Assembly (NCBI GenBank): GCA_049299895.1
Contig: JBAQYF010000008.1
Span: 1 to 55,031 of the forward strand
DNA length: 55,031 nt
Source of the DNA: CAIYYO01 sp049299895
GTDB lineage: Archaea; Altiarchaeota; Altiarchaeia; IMC4; QMZM01
Direction: 5' to 3'
Shown: piece by piece, positions 24,761 through 33,059 of the stretch
Layout: every line of letters begins with the position of its first letter
How positions within the stretch are numbered: the first letter of the stretch is position 1
Program-made: the position numbers and the translations under genes
Notes under the pieces: model-generated
What the model was told of the DNA's origin: nothing
Database searches by the model: none
What the model saw: the letters and a program-made list of their open reading frames with translations, nothing else

Positions 24761-25471
24761 ATGAGAGAAAAAAACGTCCCGGAAGACCTCCTGGAAAAGA
24801 CAATCGCCGGAGAAATAACACTGTCAGAGAACCCCGGCGGGGCATTGAAGAAATGGCGCCAGATACTTGACGTAAGCCAGAAAGACCTGGCGAACGCACT
24901 AAACATCTCACCTTCTGTCATATCCGATTACGAAGCAGGCCGGCGTTCACCGGGCGTTGAATTCGTACGCAAATACACTCAGGCGTTAGTCGCCCAGGAC
25001 AAGAGAAAAAAAGGAGGAATAACGGGAAAGATCCCGGCGACAGAAAAATCCGGAGCGATCCTTGACATGAGAGAATTCATAAATCCCCTGACCGGGAGAG
25101 AATTCATAAAACACGTCAACGGAAAGGTCATGGCCTGCGAAGAACTCCTGGAAGAAAAGATATACGGGTACACTGTTATAGACAGCATAAAAGCGATACT
25201 CGAACTATCAGATACGGAATTCCCCCAGATATATGGCATAAACAACCAAAGAGCCATAATATTTACAAAAGTCCACCTGGGCAGATCCCCGATGATCGCG
25301 ATAAAAGTGACAAAACCAAAACCTGCGATCGTGATATTCCACGGGGTCTTGCCCGGAGAAGTGGACAAGCTGGCAGTAAAGATAGCCGAGTCGGAAAGGA
25401 TACCCCTGGTCGTGTCCAAGACGGGGAACGAGGAAAAACTGGTCTCGGACCTCAAAGAGATCGAAGCGTAA
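24761..25471 (+). CDS. Cro/XRE-type regulator beside the mevalonate operon
   Basis: This 236-residue protein has an XRE helix-turn-helix at about residues 29-65 (WRQILDVSQKDLANALNISP, then SVISDYEAGRRSPG). A C-terminal domain with INNQRAIIFTKVHLGRSPMI and KPAIVIFHG follows and probably senses a ligand. In many Euryarchaeota a regulator of this kind precedes the HMG-CoA synthase gene. Here the HMG-CoA synthase start is 59 bases downstream behind its own TATA-like TTTAAATA, so this protein may control isoprenoid synthesis. That role is inferred from position. Confidence 0.82.
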   Translation: MREKNVPEDLLEKTIAGEITLSENPGGALKKWRQILDVSQKDLANALNISPSVISDYEAGRRSPGVEFVRKYTQALVAQDKRKKGGITGKIPATEKSGAILDMREFINPLTGREFIKHVNGKVMACEELLEEKIYGYTVIDSIKAILELSDTEFPQIYGINNQRAIIFTKVHLGRSPMIAIKVTKPKPAIVIFHGVLPGEVDKLAVKIAESERIPLVVSKTGNEEKLVSDLKEIEA

Positions 25472-25529
25472 ACTTTAAATAATCAATCGACGTAAATTAG
25501 ATTCATCCAAAGAAATCAGAGAGAAGAAA

Positions 25530-26582
25530 ATGCCTGTAGGAATAGTCGGATACGGGGCATACGTGCCTAAATATCGGATAAAAGCTGAAGAGATAGCCGC
25601 GGTCTGGGGAGAAGACGCAGAGAAAATAAAGAGCGGCCTGAACGTGCGTGAAAAGTCCGTCCCTTCGATAGACGAAGACACCGCGACCATCGCCGTCACG
25701 TGCGCCAGGAACGCGCTCGAGCAGGCGAAGATCGACCCCGCGGACATCGGCGCAGTATATGTCGGCTCTGAATCCCATCCATACGCCGTGAAGACTACTT
25801 CGAGCATGGTCGCGGAAGCCATAGAAGCAACGCCCGTTCTCACGGCCGCAGACTACCAGTTCGCATGCAAGGCGGGGACTGCCGCGATACAGACCGTAAT
25901 GGGAATGGTCGCATCCCGGATGATAAAATACGGTGTTGCCATCGGCGCTGACACCTCGCAGGGCAAGCCCGGAGACGCACTCGAATACACCGCCAGCGCA
26001 GGGGGAGCAGCATTCATAATAGGTTCTGAGAACATCCTTGCGATAATACACGATACCTACTCGTTCACGACCGACACGCCGGACTTCTGGAGACGCGAAG
26101 GAGCGGAATTCCCAAGCCACGGCTCGCGTTTCACAGCGGAACCGGCATACTTCAGGCACGTTCTCGCCGCGGCAAAAGGGATACTGGAGAAGAACAAGAT
26201 GCAGCCGAAGGACTTTAAGTACGCAGTCTTCCACCAGCCCAATGGAAAGTTCCCGGTGAACGCGGCAAAGAAACTGGGATTCACAAGCGAACAAATAACA
26301 ACAGGCCTCCTCACCCCGGTAATCGGGAACACTTACTCCGGAGCAACTCCCCTGGGCATTGCGGCGGTGCTTGACGAAGCCGGCGCGGGGGACAAGATAC
26401 TCGCAGTCTCGTATGGGTCCGGTGCAGGAAGCGATGCGTTCATAATCGAAGTAACCAATGAGAACGAGAAGCGCAGGAATAAAAAAACGGTGAAATCATA
26501 CATGAACAAGAAGGAATACCTGACCTATTCGATATACTCAAAGTTCAAGGGGAAAATAAAGGGCGTCTCCCTGGAGAAATAA
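25530..26582 (+). CDS. Hydroxymethylglutaryl-CoA synthase
   Basis: This 350-residue protein is the archaeal HMG-CoA synthase. The nucleophile is Cys113 in FACKAGT, with Glu81 (GSESHP) and His235 (VFHQPNGKFP) completing the active site. It condenses acetyl-CoA with acetoacetyl-CoA to HMG-CoA, the precursor of mevalonate and archaeal isoprenoid lipids. The thiolase gene starts one base after its stop and DUF35 follows 2 bases after that. In Methanothermococcus these three gene products form one complex that channels acetoacetyl-CoA. Confidence 0.95.
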   Translation: MPVGIVGYGAYVPKYRIKAEEIAAVWGEDAEKIKSGLNVREKSVPSIDEDTATIAVTCARNALEQAKIDPADIGAVYVGSESHPYAVKTTSSMVAEAIEATPVLTAADYQFACKAGTAAIQTVMGMVASRMIKYGVAIGADTSQGKPGDALEYTASAGGAAFIIGSENILAIIHDTYSFTTDTPDFWRREGAEFPSHGSRFTAEPAYFRHVLAAAKGILEKNKMQPKDFKYAVFHQPNGKFPVNAAKKLGFTSEQITTGLLTPVIGNTYSGATPLGIAAVLDEAGAGDKILAVSYGSGAGSDAFIIEVTNENEKRRNKKTVKSYMNKKEYLTYSIYSKFKGKIKGVSLEK

Positions 26583-26583
26583 A

Positions 26584-27750
26584 ATGACCGGAAAGAAAGT
26601 CGCAATAATAGGCGTCGGGCTTACAAAATTCGGAGAGCTCTGGGAGAAAAGCTACCGCGACCTCATAACGGAAGCGGGAGTAAAGGCAATAGCCGATTCA
26701 GGAATAGACGGAAAAGACGTGCAGGAACTGTTCGTCGGGTCCATGTCGCCCGGCCTCTTCGCCGCGCAGGAGCACATAGGCGCGCTGGTCGCCGATTACG
26801 CAGGACTTGCAGGGATACCGGCTACAAGGGTGGAAGCAGCATGCGCTTCAGGAGGCCTTGCGCTAAGGCAGGCGTATACCTCGATAATGGCGGGAAGGAA
26901 CGATATCGTGGTCGCAGGAGGCGTAGAGAAGATGACGGACGTTCCAACGGGCCTTGCCATGACTGCCCTCATGGGCGCAGGAGACGAGGAATGGGAAGCC
27001 TTCAACGGCGCGACATTCCCTGCGCTTTATGCACTGATGGCTAGAAGGCACATGCTCGAATACGGGACCACGATAGAACAGATATCGATGGTCTCCGTCA
27101 AGAATCACGCGAACGCAAAGAACAACGAATATGCGCAGTTCCAATTCGAAGTATCCCTGGAAGACGTGCTCAATTCATCGCCTGTTGCAGACCCCCTGCG
27201 CCTGTTGCACTGCTCGCCCATAACCGACGGAGCGGCTGCCGTAATACTTGCAAGCGAAAAGAAGGCAAAGGAAATATGCGACAACCCAGTATGGATAACT
27301 GCATCCGCCATGGCGACCGATACGCTCGCCCTGAGCGACCGAAAAAGCCTGACCCAGACGAATGCTGCGATCCTCGCGGCAAAAGACGCATACAAACAGG
27401 CGGGAGTGACTGCAAAAGACATAGACTTCGCCGAGGTACACGACTGCTTCGCGATAGCCGAGATACTTGCAATAGAGGCCCTCGGCTTCTGCAAGATAGG
27501 CGCGGGCGGAAAATACACCGAAGACGGGAACACAAAGATAGGCGGAGAACACGCAGTCAACACAAGCGGCGGCCTGAAAGGGAAAGGACACCCCGTCGGG
27601 ACTACCGGGATAGCCCAGGCGATAGAGGCGACTTTGCAATTGCGCGGGACAGCCGGGAAGAGGCAGGTGAAAGACGCAGAGATCGGCCTAACCCATAATG
27701 TGGGAGGATCCGGAGCAACCGCAGTAATACACGTATACGAGAGGGATTAA
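26584..27750 (+). CDS. Acetyl-CoA C-acetyltransferase (thiolase)
   Basis: This 388-residue thiolase has the nucleophilic Cys87 in EAACASGG, the HDCFAIAEILAIEALG segment and the C-terminal NTSGGLKGKGHPVG with the catalytic His. No bacterial-type CxG second Cys is visible, as is common in the archaeal form, which relies on its partners. It joins two acetyl-CoA into acetoacetyl-CoA for the adjacent HMG-CoA synthase. Tight spacing (1 base upstream, 2 downstream) supports the channelling complex known from methanogens. Confidence 0.94.
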   Translation: MTGKKVAIIGVGLTKFGELWEKSYRDLITEAGVKAIADSGIDGKDVQELFVGSMSPGLFAAQEHIGALVADYAGLAGIPATRVEAACASGGLALRQAYTSIMAGRNDIVVAGGVEKMTDVPTGLAMTALMGAGDEEWEAFNGATFPALYALMARRHMLEYGTTIEQISMVSVKNHANAKNNEYAQFQFEVSLEDVLNSSPVADPLRLLHCSPITDGAAAVILASEKKAKEICDNPVWITASAMATDTLALSDRKSLTQTNAAILAAKDAYKQAGVTAKDIDFAEVHDCFAIAEILAIEALGFCKIGAGGKYTEDGNTKIGGEHAVNTSGGLKGKGHPVGTTGIAQAIEATLQLRGTAGKRQVKDAEIGLTHNVGGSGATAVIHVYERD

Positions 27751-27752
27751 AG

Positions 27753-28151
27753 ATGAAAGGACTAGCATCATACTGGAGACTCATACCTCAAAGATATAAC
27801 CTGATCGGAACAGAATGCGGCCACTGCAAGGAAAAGTTCTTCCCTCCAAGGAAGATATGCCCGAACTGCAGAAGGCTGGGCGAGATAAAGAACTACAAAT
27901 TCAAGGGAAACGGGGAGATATATTCCTACAGTGTCATCCATGCAGCCCCGGACGGATTTGAGTTCCAGAAACCGTATGCACTTGGCCTGATAAAGCTGGT
28001 AGAGGGGCCTTTGATAACTGCCCAGATAGTCGACTGCAAACCAGATGAAGTTGCGATCGGAAAGAAGGTTGAGATGGTGTTCCGGAAGATTTTTGCGGGA
28101 GGAAAAGAGGGGACGATACGATATGGTTATAAGTTTAAGCTGGTTGATTGA
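27753..28151 (+). CDS. DUF35 OB-fold/Zn-ribbon protein of the thiolase-HMGCS complex
   Basis: This 132-residue protein has a rubredoxin-like zinc ribbon with Cys22, Cys25, Cys36 and Cys39 (CGHCKEKFF...CPNC), followed by an OB-fold (GEIYSYSVIHAAPDGFE, YALGLIKLVEG). This is the DUF35 protein that bridges thiolase and HMG-CoA synthase in the solved archaeal complex and supplies a shared CoA tunnel. It ends the operon; a structured non-coding element follows. Confidence 0.93.
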   Translation: MKGLASYWRLIPQRYNLIGTECGHCKEKFFPPRKICPNCRRLGEIKNYKFKGNGEIYSYSVIHAAPDGFEFQKPYALGLIKLVEGPLITAQIVDCKPDEVAIGKKVEMVFRKIFAGGKEGTIRYGYKFKLVD

Positions 28152-28171
28152 TATTTTTTCTCTTTAATCCG

Positions 28172-28285
28172 TTTAGTTGGGGGAGAGTCAGGATGCCATC
28201 AGGCATGAAAGCTATGCTTTCAAACCTAGAACCGGGTGGTTGAAAACCACGCGGTTCAGGTATTAGTTCAAATTGGTCAACTAAA
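28172..28285. ncRNA. Multi-hairpin structured element, possible RNA or IS200/605-like end
   Basis: An outer 8-base stem pairs TTTAGTTG (28172-28179) with CAACTAAA (28278-28285). Inside are three clean hairpins: ATGCC-ATCA-GGCAT (28193-28206), TGAAAGC-TAT-GCTTTCA (28206-28222), and a long one at 28224-28261 with ACCT, a bulged A, GAACCG, a G/G mismatch and GTGGTT against AACCAC, CGGTTC and AGGT, with loop GAA. No gene on either strand starts after it; both neighbours end into it. I do not recognise a family. It may be a small structured RNA or the remnant end of a palindrome-ended transposon. Confidence 0.5.
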
Positions 28286-28313
28286 TACTTCTTCCCTATT
28301 TGATTGCACCCGC

Positions 28314-29648
28314 CTAAGTTGCGGTTGCCCACGCGTTTATCAGCGCCACGACTTCGGGTATTGTTGCTTGTCCGGCAACCCATTTGTTTATTATTGTGAC
28401 TATCTCCGATATGTTTATCTCTCCGCATGGGGGTTCGTCTCCTGTGAGTTCGCATGCTCCCTGCGTTGTCGAGGTGGTCGAAGACGTAGTCGTGGTCTGA
28501 TATTTGTCGCTCAATGGGAGCCTGTCTACGTTCCCGTCGGCCAGGGCATACTCCTGGTCGCAGAATCCGTTGGCGTTCACGTCAGTGCAGGTATCGGAGT
28601 AACCGTTTTGTTCCGGCGCGGACCAGTAGTTTCCGCCGATCTCGTTCCCCTGGGAGTATACTCTGTTTCCCGTTGTCTTTGAGCTGTTAAAGCTGTTTGT
28701 TCCCTGTGCGTTTTCCAGCATGCCGTTCCCTGCGGCGTTTGAGAAATAGTTGTTGTATACCGCGTTATCCGACGAGTCGTCGATGATGATCCCTGTGTAT
28801 GTGTTTCCTGTGATGCGGGAATTTTTTATCGTGTTTTCGTCGCTTTCATCTACCCAGACTCCTGTTACCTTGTTCCCGTCTGATGTTATGTTGTCCAATA
28901 CGTTGCCTCGGCTGTTGTAGAGGACTACGCCTGAAAGGTTGTTTGCGCGTGTTGACCCGTTGGTTAATGTATTGTTGTCGCTGTAATAAAGATATATCCC
29001 ATTTTCATGGTTTCTGTACGTCTCTATTTCCCCCAGGCTGTTGTTGTGGCTGTTGTCGAGTATTATCCCGTGGGCATCCCCAGTGTTGTCATGTGCGTAT
29101 ACTCCGGATATTATGTTGTCCGAGGAATTCCAGAGATCGAATCCGAAGGACTTGCAGTACGTTATTGAAATGTTATGTATAAATCCCCCTGAGGAGTTCA
29201 GTGCCAGGAAGGCATATGATCCGGATCCTGTTATCAGGGCGTTCCTTAATGTGATATTTTTTCCTGCGTCAAAAACCAGTCCCCACATCTTGCTGGATGA
29301 CGACGTGATGTTAGTGAATGCGTTATTGCTTCCGCGGGTGGAAACGACTCCGTAATACCAGTTCGTTGTTTTGCAGTTTTTAACATTTGCTCCCGATGCT
29401 CCGTTGACGATAATCCCGTTTGAGTCGCTCAGGTTCATGCCTCGTATCGTATGCCTGTTGCAATCCAGTGTTACGTTGTTAGCGAGGATGCTTAAACATT
29501 CCATTGCGGAGGAGTCCGGAATGTCCGACGTGAGAGTATATGTCGCGCCTTCTACGTTGAGGGTCGTGCAGTTGTTGATGTTTATATCTGTCGCAAGGGC
29601 ATAAGGGGTCAGGGCAATTAATGCCAAGAGTGCGAAACTTTTTTTCAT
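28314..29648 (-). CDS. Secreted right-handed beta-helix protein with dockerin-like tail
   Basis: With the Met at 29648 the protein is 444 residues and begins with a signal peptide (MKKSFALLALIALTPYALA). About a dozen parallel beta-helix turns follow (NosD/PbH1 style: N.I.......NGI.L..S..N.I), covering most of the chain. Then come a Thr/Ser linker and a C-terminal EINISEIVTIINKWVAG...VVALINAWA, a dockerin-like repeat seen on archaeal surface proteins. The extension upstream to 29693 lacks signal character. A role in carbohydrate binding or surface-layer assembly is likely, but the ligand is unknown. Confidence 0.82.
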   Translation of the reverse strand: MKKSFALLALIALTPYALATDININNCTTLNVEGATYTLTSDIPDSSAMECLSILANNVTLDCNRHTIRGMNLSDSNGIIVNGASGANVKNCKTTNWYYGVVSTRGSNNAFTNITSSSSKMWGLVFDAGKNITLRNALITGSGSYAFLALNSSGGFIHNISITYCKSFGFDLWNSSDNIISGVYAHDNTGDAHGIILDNSHNNSLGEIETYRNHENGIYLYYSDNNTLTNGSTRANNLSGVVLYNSRGNVLDNITSDGNKVTGVWVDESDENTIKNSRITGNTYTGIIIDDSSDNAVYNNYFSNAAGNGMLENAQGTNSFNSSKTTGNRVYSQGNEIGGNYWSAPEQNGYSDTCTDVNANGFCDQEYALADGNVDRLPLSDKYQTTTTSSTTSTTQGACELTGDEPPCGEINISEIVTIINKWVAGQATIPEVVALINAWATAT

Positions 29649-29765
29649 ATTAATCTTATGATTTGCTTTGATATAAAACCTGCGGCAACTCATGCATTAA
29701 TTTCGAGGCATTAGCTGCATTTATCCTGGATTAATAATATAAAAGAGAAAAAGAAGGATATACAA

Positions 29766-30932
29766 TCAGAACGTGCCCGCTTTTCCTTCCATGCACATCT
29801 GGGTTATCTGTCCGATGTCTTCCAGCCAGCGATCGGTTATCTGTCTTGCTTTTGCTTCGAGGGCTTTGTCCCCTACTATCTCTACTGACGCTATCAGGGG
29901 CTGATCTATCGGTTTACCTATCTGGGACAGGAGCCTTACGTGGGCTTGTTCCGCGCCCGCTTCGGCTATGTCTTCTGCTATCTCTTTTGAGAGCAGGTTG
30001 TATATTTTTCCGACGTGGTTTATCGGGTTTTTCCCGGAGGTTGCTTCCAGGGACATCGGCCTGTAAGGCGTTATGAGGCCGTTCGCCCTGTTTCCCCGGC
30101 CGACCGATCCGTCATCTCCTCCTTCTGCGGACAGGCCCGTCATAGTGAGATAGACTGATCCCTGTTTGTAGTCGTCTGCGGTGTTTATGTGTATTTCGAC
30201 TTCTTTGTCTGTTTGTTTGCAGGTGTAGTCCATCAGTTTGCTGTGTAGTTCCTCCATCGTGGAAATGTAGGCATCGAGGTCTTTTATGTATTTTGATACC
30301 ATGGCACAGGCAACGGTCAGGGTTATTTTGTCTCCGCTGCGTACTCCCATTACTTTTACGTCTTCTCCCGTTTCTTTCATTCCTAGGCCTTTGTATATGT
30401 ATTGCTCTGTTTTCAGGACCACTTGTTCGGTCGTTGACAGGGGTGCGTATCCTACTCCGAAGGATGTGTCATTTGATTTGGGCACTCCCTTCTGTTCGAA
30501 TACGTGTGTTAGGTCCGCGGATCCTTTCCCTATTTTGTGGTCTATTTTGACCTCTGTGTCTACGTCGAGGTTGCGGAAGTTCTGCTTGAGGTATTCTTTT
30601 GCGGCTTTTACCGCTATCATCCCTGTTGGAACTTTTTCGTTTCCTACCAGGGCCGTCGCCCTTCCGCTGAGTAGTATGTATATCGGTTCTATGAAATCCC
30701 CGCCGCCGTATTTTGGGTGGGCTTCTCCGCCTACGAGTTCTACCTGGTCCGTGTTGTGGTGGTAGACCCGGCCGAATCTTCTCTTGTATTCCCTTGAGAG
30801 GGCTACGCTGACTGCTTCAGCGAGTCCGTCGCATATGGAGTCCGGGTGTCCTATGCCCTTTCTTTCTACTAGTTCGGTATGATATTTGTGTACTGGTGTT
30901 ACCTTTGGGAAATCCACCACGATGTTTCTCAT
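29766..30932 (-). CDS. mat: Archaeal S-adenosylmethionine synthetase
   Basis: This 388-residue protein is the archaeal-type MAT, which is only distantly related to bacterial MetK. Signatures are ERKGIGHPDSICDGLAEAVS at the N-terminus, HHNTDQVELVGGEA, GGGDFIEPIYILLSGRAT and GRGNRANGLITPYRPMSLEA. It makes S-adenosylmethionine from methionine and ATP. With AhcY (51886) and MtnA (50785) in the same window it covers use and recovery of AdoMet. The start follows a purine-poor, AT-rich promoter region and is not in doubt. Confidence 0.95.
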   Translation of the reverse strand: MRNIVVDFPKVTPVHKYHTELVERKGIGHPDSICDGLAEAVSVALSREYKRRFGRVYHHNTDQVELVGGEAHPKYGGGDFIEPIYILLSGRATALVGNEKVPTGMIAVKAAKEYLKQNFRNLDVDTEVKIDHKIGKGSADLTHVFEQKGVPKSNDTSFGVGYAPLSTTEQVVLKTEQYIYKGLGMKETGEDVKVMGVRSGDKITLTVACAMVSKYIKDLDAYISTMEELHSKLMDYTCKQTDKEVEIHINTADDYKQGSVYLTMTGLSAEGGDDGSVGRGNRANGLITPYRPMSLEATSGKNPINHVGKIYNLLSKEIAEDIAEAGAEQAHVRLLSQIGKPIDQPLIASVEIVGDKALEAKARQITDRWLEDIGQITQMCMEGKAGTF

Positions 30933-31048
30933 TTTAGGTATCTATGGTTTCGATGTTATCCAGATGTATTAGGATTAGATTTTAATATAATACCCCTCCG
31001 TATGCTGAAGATTGTTAAAGAAATAATCCGGGGATTAAGACATTCGTC

Positions 31049-32005
31049 TTAATCCTTGATTTTCGTGTCCTGTATCCCGTTTCCTGTTACTTCGAATATG
31101 CATTCTCCTTCAGGTAAACTGGGCGAGTCTACGAGCTTTGCGACCCTCTTGTCCCCCTTGCTCTTACGCAGGTATACCCTGAATGTGGACGTATGTCCTA
31201 CTATGTGCCCTCCGACCGGCGCCGTGGGGTCAGCAAAGAACGTGTCCGGTTTGCTCATGACCTGGTTGGTTACGACAATTGTGATATTATGCTGGTCCGC
31301 AAGCTTTCTTTGCAATAAGTGCATGTGCTTGTTTATCTTTTGCTGCCGGTCCGCAAGAGTCCCCCTGCCTGTATATTCGGCGCGGAAGTGCGACATCAGG
31401 GAGTCTACCACTACAAGCCCTATATTGTGTTCTTCGGCTATCTCGGCGGCTTTTTCGGCTAGAAGCATCTGGTGGTCCGAGTTGTAGGCCCTCGCGATGT
31501 GTACGTTCTTCAGGACCTCGTTTGGGTCCAATTTGAGCGCTTTTGCCATTGATACGATCCTTTCGGGCCTGAATGTGTTTTCGGTGTCTATGTATATCGC
31601 ATTTCTCCCGAGGCCGCCTTCGTCCTCCGGTAGTTGCACGTTCACTGAAAGCTGGTGGGCAAGTTGCGTTTTTCCTGAACCGAACTGCCCGTATAGCTCT
31701 GTCAGGGCCTGTGTCTCTATTCCCCCTCCCATGAGTTTGTTTAGTTCTTCGCTTCCCGTCGTGATCTTTCCTATGAGCTCCCTTTTCTTGAGCGCCTCGA
31801 TCCCTGTTTCGAAACCCATTGACGGTGCGTTCTTGATGCTGTCTTTTGCCGCCTTTATAATCTTTACGACGGATGCTTCCCCCAAGCCTATGTCTTTGAG
31901 CTCTGATATGCTCGCTGCTGCTATTGCTTCCAGGCTGTCGAACCCGGCTTCTTTTAATTTCTCGGCTACTTTTTCTCCTACTCCCGGCAGATCTTCTATT
32001 TCCAT
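31049..32005 (-). CDS. radA: DNA repair and recombination protein RadA
   Basis: The 318-residue protein begins MEIEDLPGVGEKVAEKLKEA, the helix-hairpin-helix N-terminal domain of RadA. Walker A is GQFGSGKT (106-113), Walker B ends LVVVDS, and the core motifs (GRGTLADRQQ, ITIVVTNQV) follow. It forms filaments on single-stranded DNA and performs strand exchange. The frame runs on to 32104, but Met at 32005 is chosen because the domain starts there and the extension is hydrophobic and unlike RadA. No intein is present. Confidence 0.95.
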   Translation of the reverse strand: MEIEDLPGVGEKVAEKLKEAGFDSLEAIAAASISELKDIGLGEASVVKIIKAAKDSIKNAPSMGFETGIEALKKRELIGKITTGSEELNKLMGGGIETQALTELYGQFGSGKTQLAHQLSVNVQLPEDEGGLGRNAIYIDTENTFRPERIVSMAKALKLDPNEVLKNVHIARAYNSDHQMLLAEKAAEIAEEHNIGLVVVDSLMSHFRAEYTGRGTLADRQQKINKHMHLLQRKLADQHNITIVVTNQVMSKPDTFFADPTAPVGGHIVGHTSTFRVYLRKSKGDKRVAKLVDSPSLPEGECIFEVTGNGIQDTKIKD

Positions 32006-32052
32006 TTTATTTTTTGTTATCTTGAACGTTTTCCTAATTAATTGGGAACGGG

Positions 32053-32062
32053 GTATAAATAT
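32053..32062 (+). promoter_or_regulatory. TATA-like box of nmd3
   Basis: TATAAATATA centred about 32 bases before the NMD3 ATG (32089) fits a TATA box with a leaderless or nearly leaderless transcript. The sequence is close to a palindrome and could also serve the divergent radA gene, 48 bases away on the other strand. Confidence 0.5.
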
Positions 32063-32088
32063 ACAATAGGAGAGAGTGCACAGGAAAA

Positions 32089-33024
32089 ATGATATGCCAT
32101 TCATGCGGGAAAAAAACGATGCAGATAGGATTATGCTTAGACTGCTTTCTGAAAAAACACCCCATAATAATAGAAGACATCGCCGTCAGAGTATGCCGGT
32201 GCGGGAGATTCTGGAGGAAGGCTTTATGGGAACAGGACCTCGAGAAATTCCTGGGAAAAATGATCGCTGAGAATCTTGTTGCAGATCCGGAGATCAAGAT
32301 AACTGAAATAATAGTCGACCCTGTTTTCGAGGAGAAGAAGATAAAGACCAAGGTAACGCTGAAAGGTGTGTACCGAGGCAGGGAATTTTCAAAGGAACTG
32401 TCCAAGGAGATACGCAAAGAGACGGTCAGTTGTCCCCTGTGCAGCAGGGTCTCTTCCAGTTATTATGAGGCCGTCGTTCAGTTCCGCATACCTGTCAATG
32501 CCAAGAAGGTACTGGACGGAGAATACGTTACCCGCACAGAAAAGGTCGCAGGGGGATTCGACGCATACCTCACGTCTGCGCATTACGCCCGCAAGTTGGG
32601 AACGCAGTTTGCCCGCAAAGGATACATCGTGATGAGATCCAAGCAGATAGCCGGGATGAAAGACGGCGTGGAGATGTGCCGCGAGTTTGTTGCCATAAAG
32701 TCTCCCGGGGTAGAGGTCGGGGACTTCATAACCCAAAAGGACAAGATACTCCAGATAATGGAATTCGGCAGGACCATACGTACGAGGGACGTAGCCCAGA
32801 GAAAGACCCAGATGATCCCTCCGAACCGCATAGAAAAGGCGGAGGTCGTGGCAAGGAAAGGCGACGTAAAGCAAGCGATGGTGTCCTCTATTTCTCCTGC
32901 AACGATGCAGTTCATGGATCAGGAAAGCTTTTCTACTTTCGAACTGCCGAACAAATATCCGGAGCTAAAGGAAAAGGATATTGTAATCTATGTGAAGATA
33001 GGAACAGACCTGTATATTCTATAA
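32089..33024 (+). CDS. nmd3: NMD3-family ribosome assembly protein
   Basis: This 311-residue protein has the N-terminal treble zinc-binding region of NMD3: CHSCGKK, LCLDC, CRCG and CPLCSR. NMD3 eIF5A-like/OB segments follow, such as KTKVTLKGVYRGREF and KVAGGFDAYLTSAHYARKLG. In eukaryotes NMD3 exports the 60S subunit; in archaea it is thought to act in large-subunit maturation. It diverges from radA across an 83-base gap with a TATA-like box. Confidence 0.9.
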   Translation: MICHSCGKKTMQIGLCLDCFLKKHPIIIEDIAVRVCRCGRFWRKALWEQDLEKFLGKMIAENLVADPEIKITEIIVDPVFEEKKIKTKVTLKGVYRGREFSKELSKEIRKETVSCPLCSRVSSSYYEAVVQFRIPVNAKKVLDGEYVTRTEKVAGGFDAYLTSAHYARKLGTQFARKGYIVMRSKQIAGMKDGVEMCREFVAIKSPGVEVGDFITQKDKILQIMEFGRTIRTRDVAQRKTQMIPPNRIEKAEVVARKGDVKQAMVSSISPATMQFMDQESFSTFELPNKYPELKEKDIVIYVKIGTDLYIL

Positions 33025-33059
33025 CTGGTTAATAACCCTTTTTACCATTATTTTACTTA

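Noticed and set aside
32006..32104. Longer RadA start at 32104.
   Set aside because: The added residues are hydrophobic, overlap the divergent NMD3 start, and the RadA domain begins exactly at 32005.
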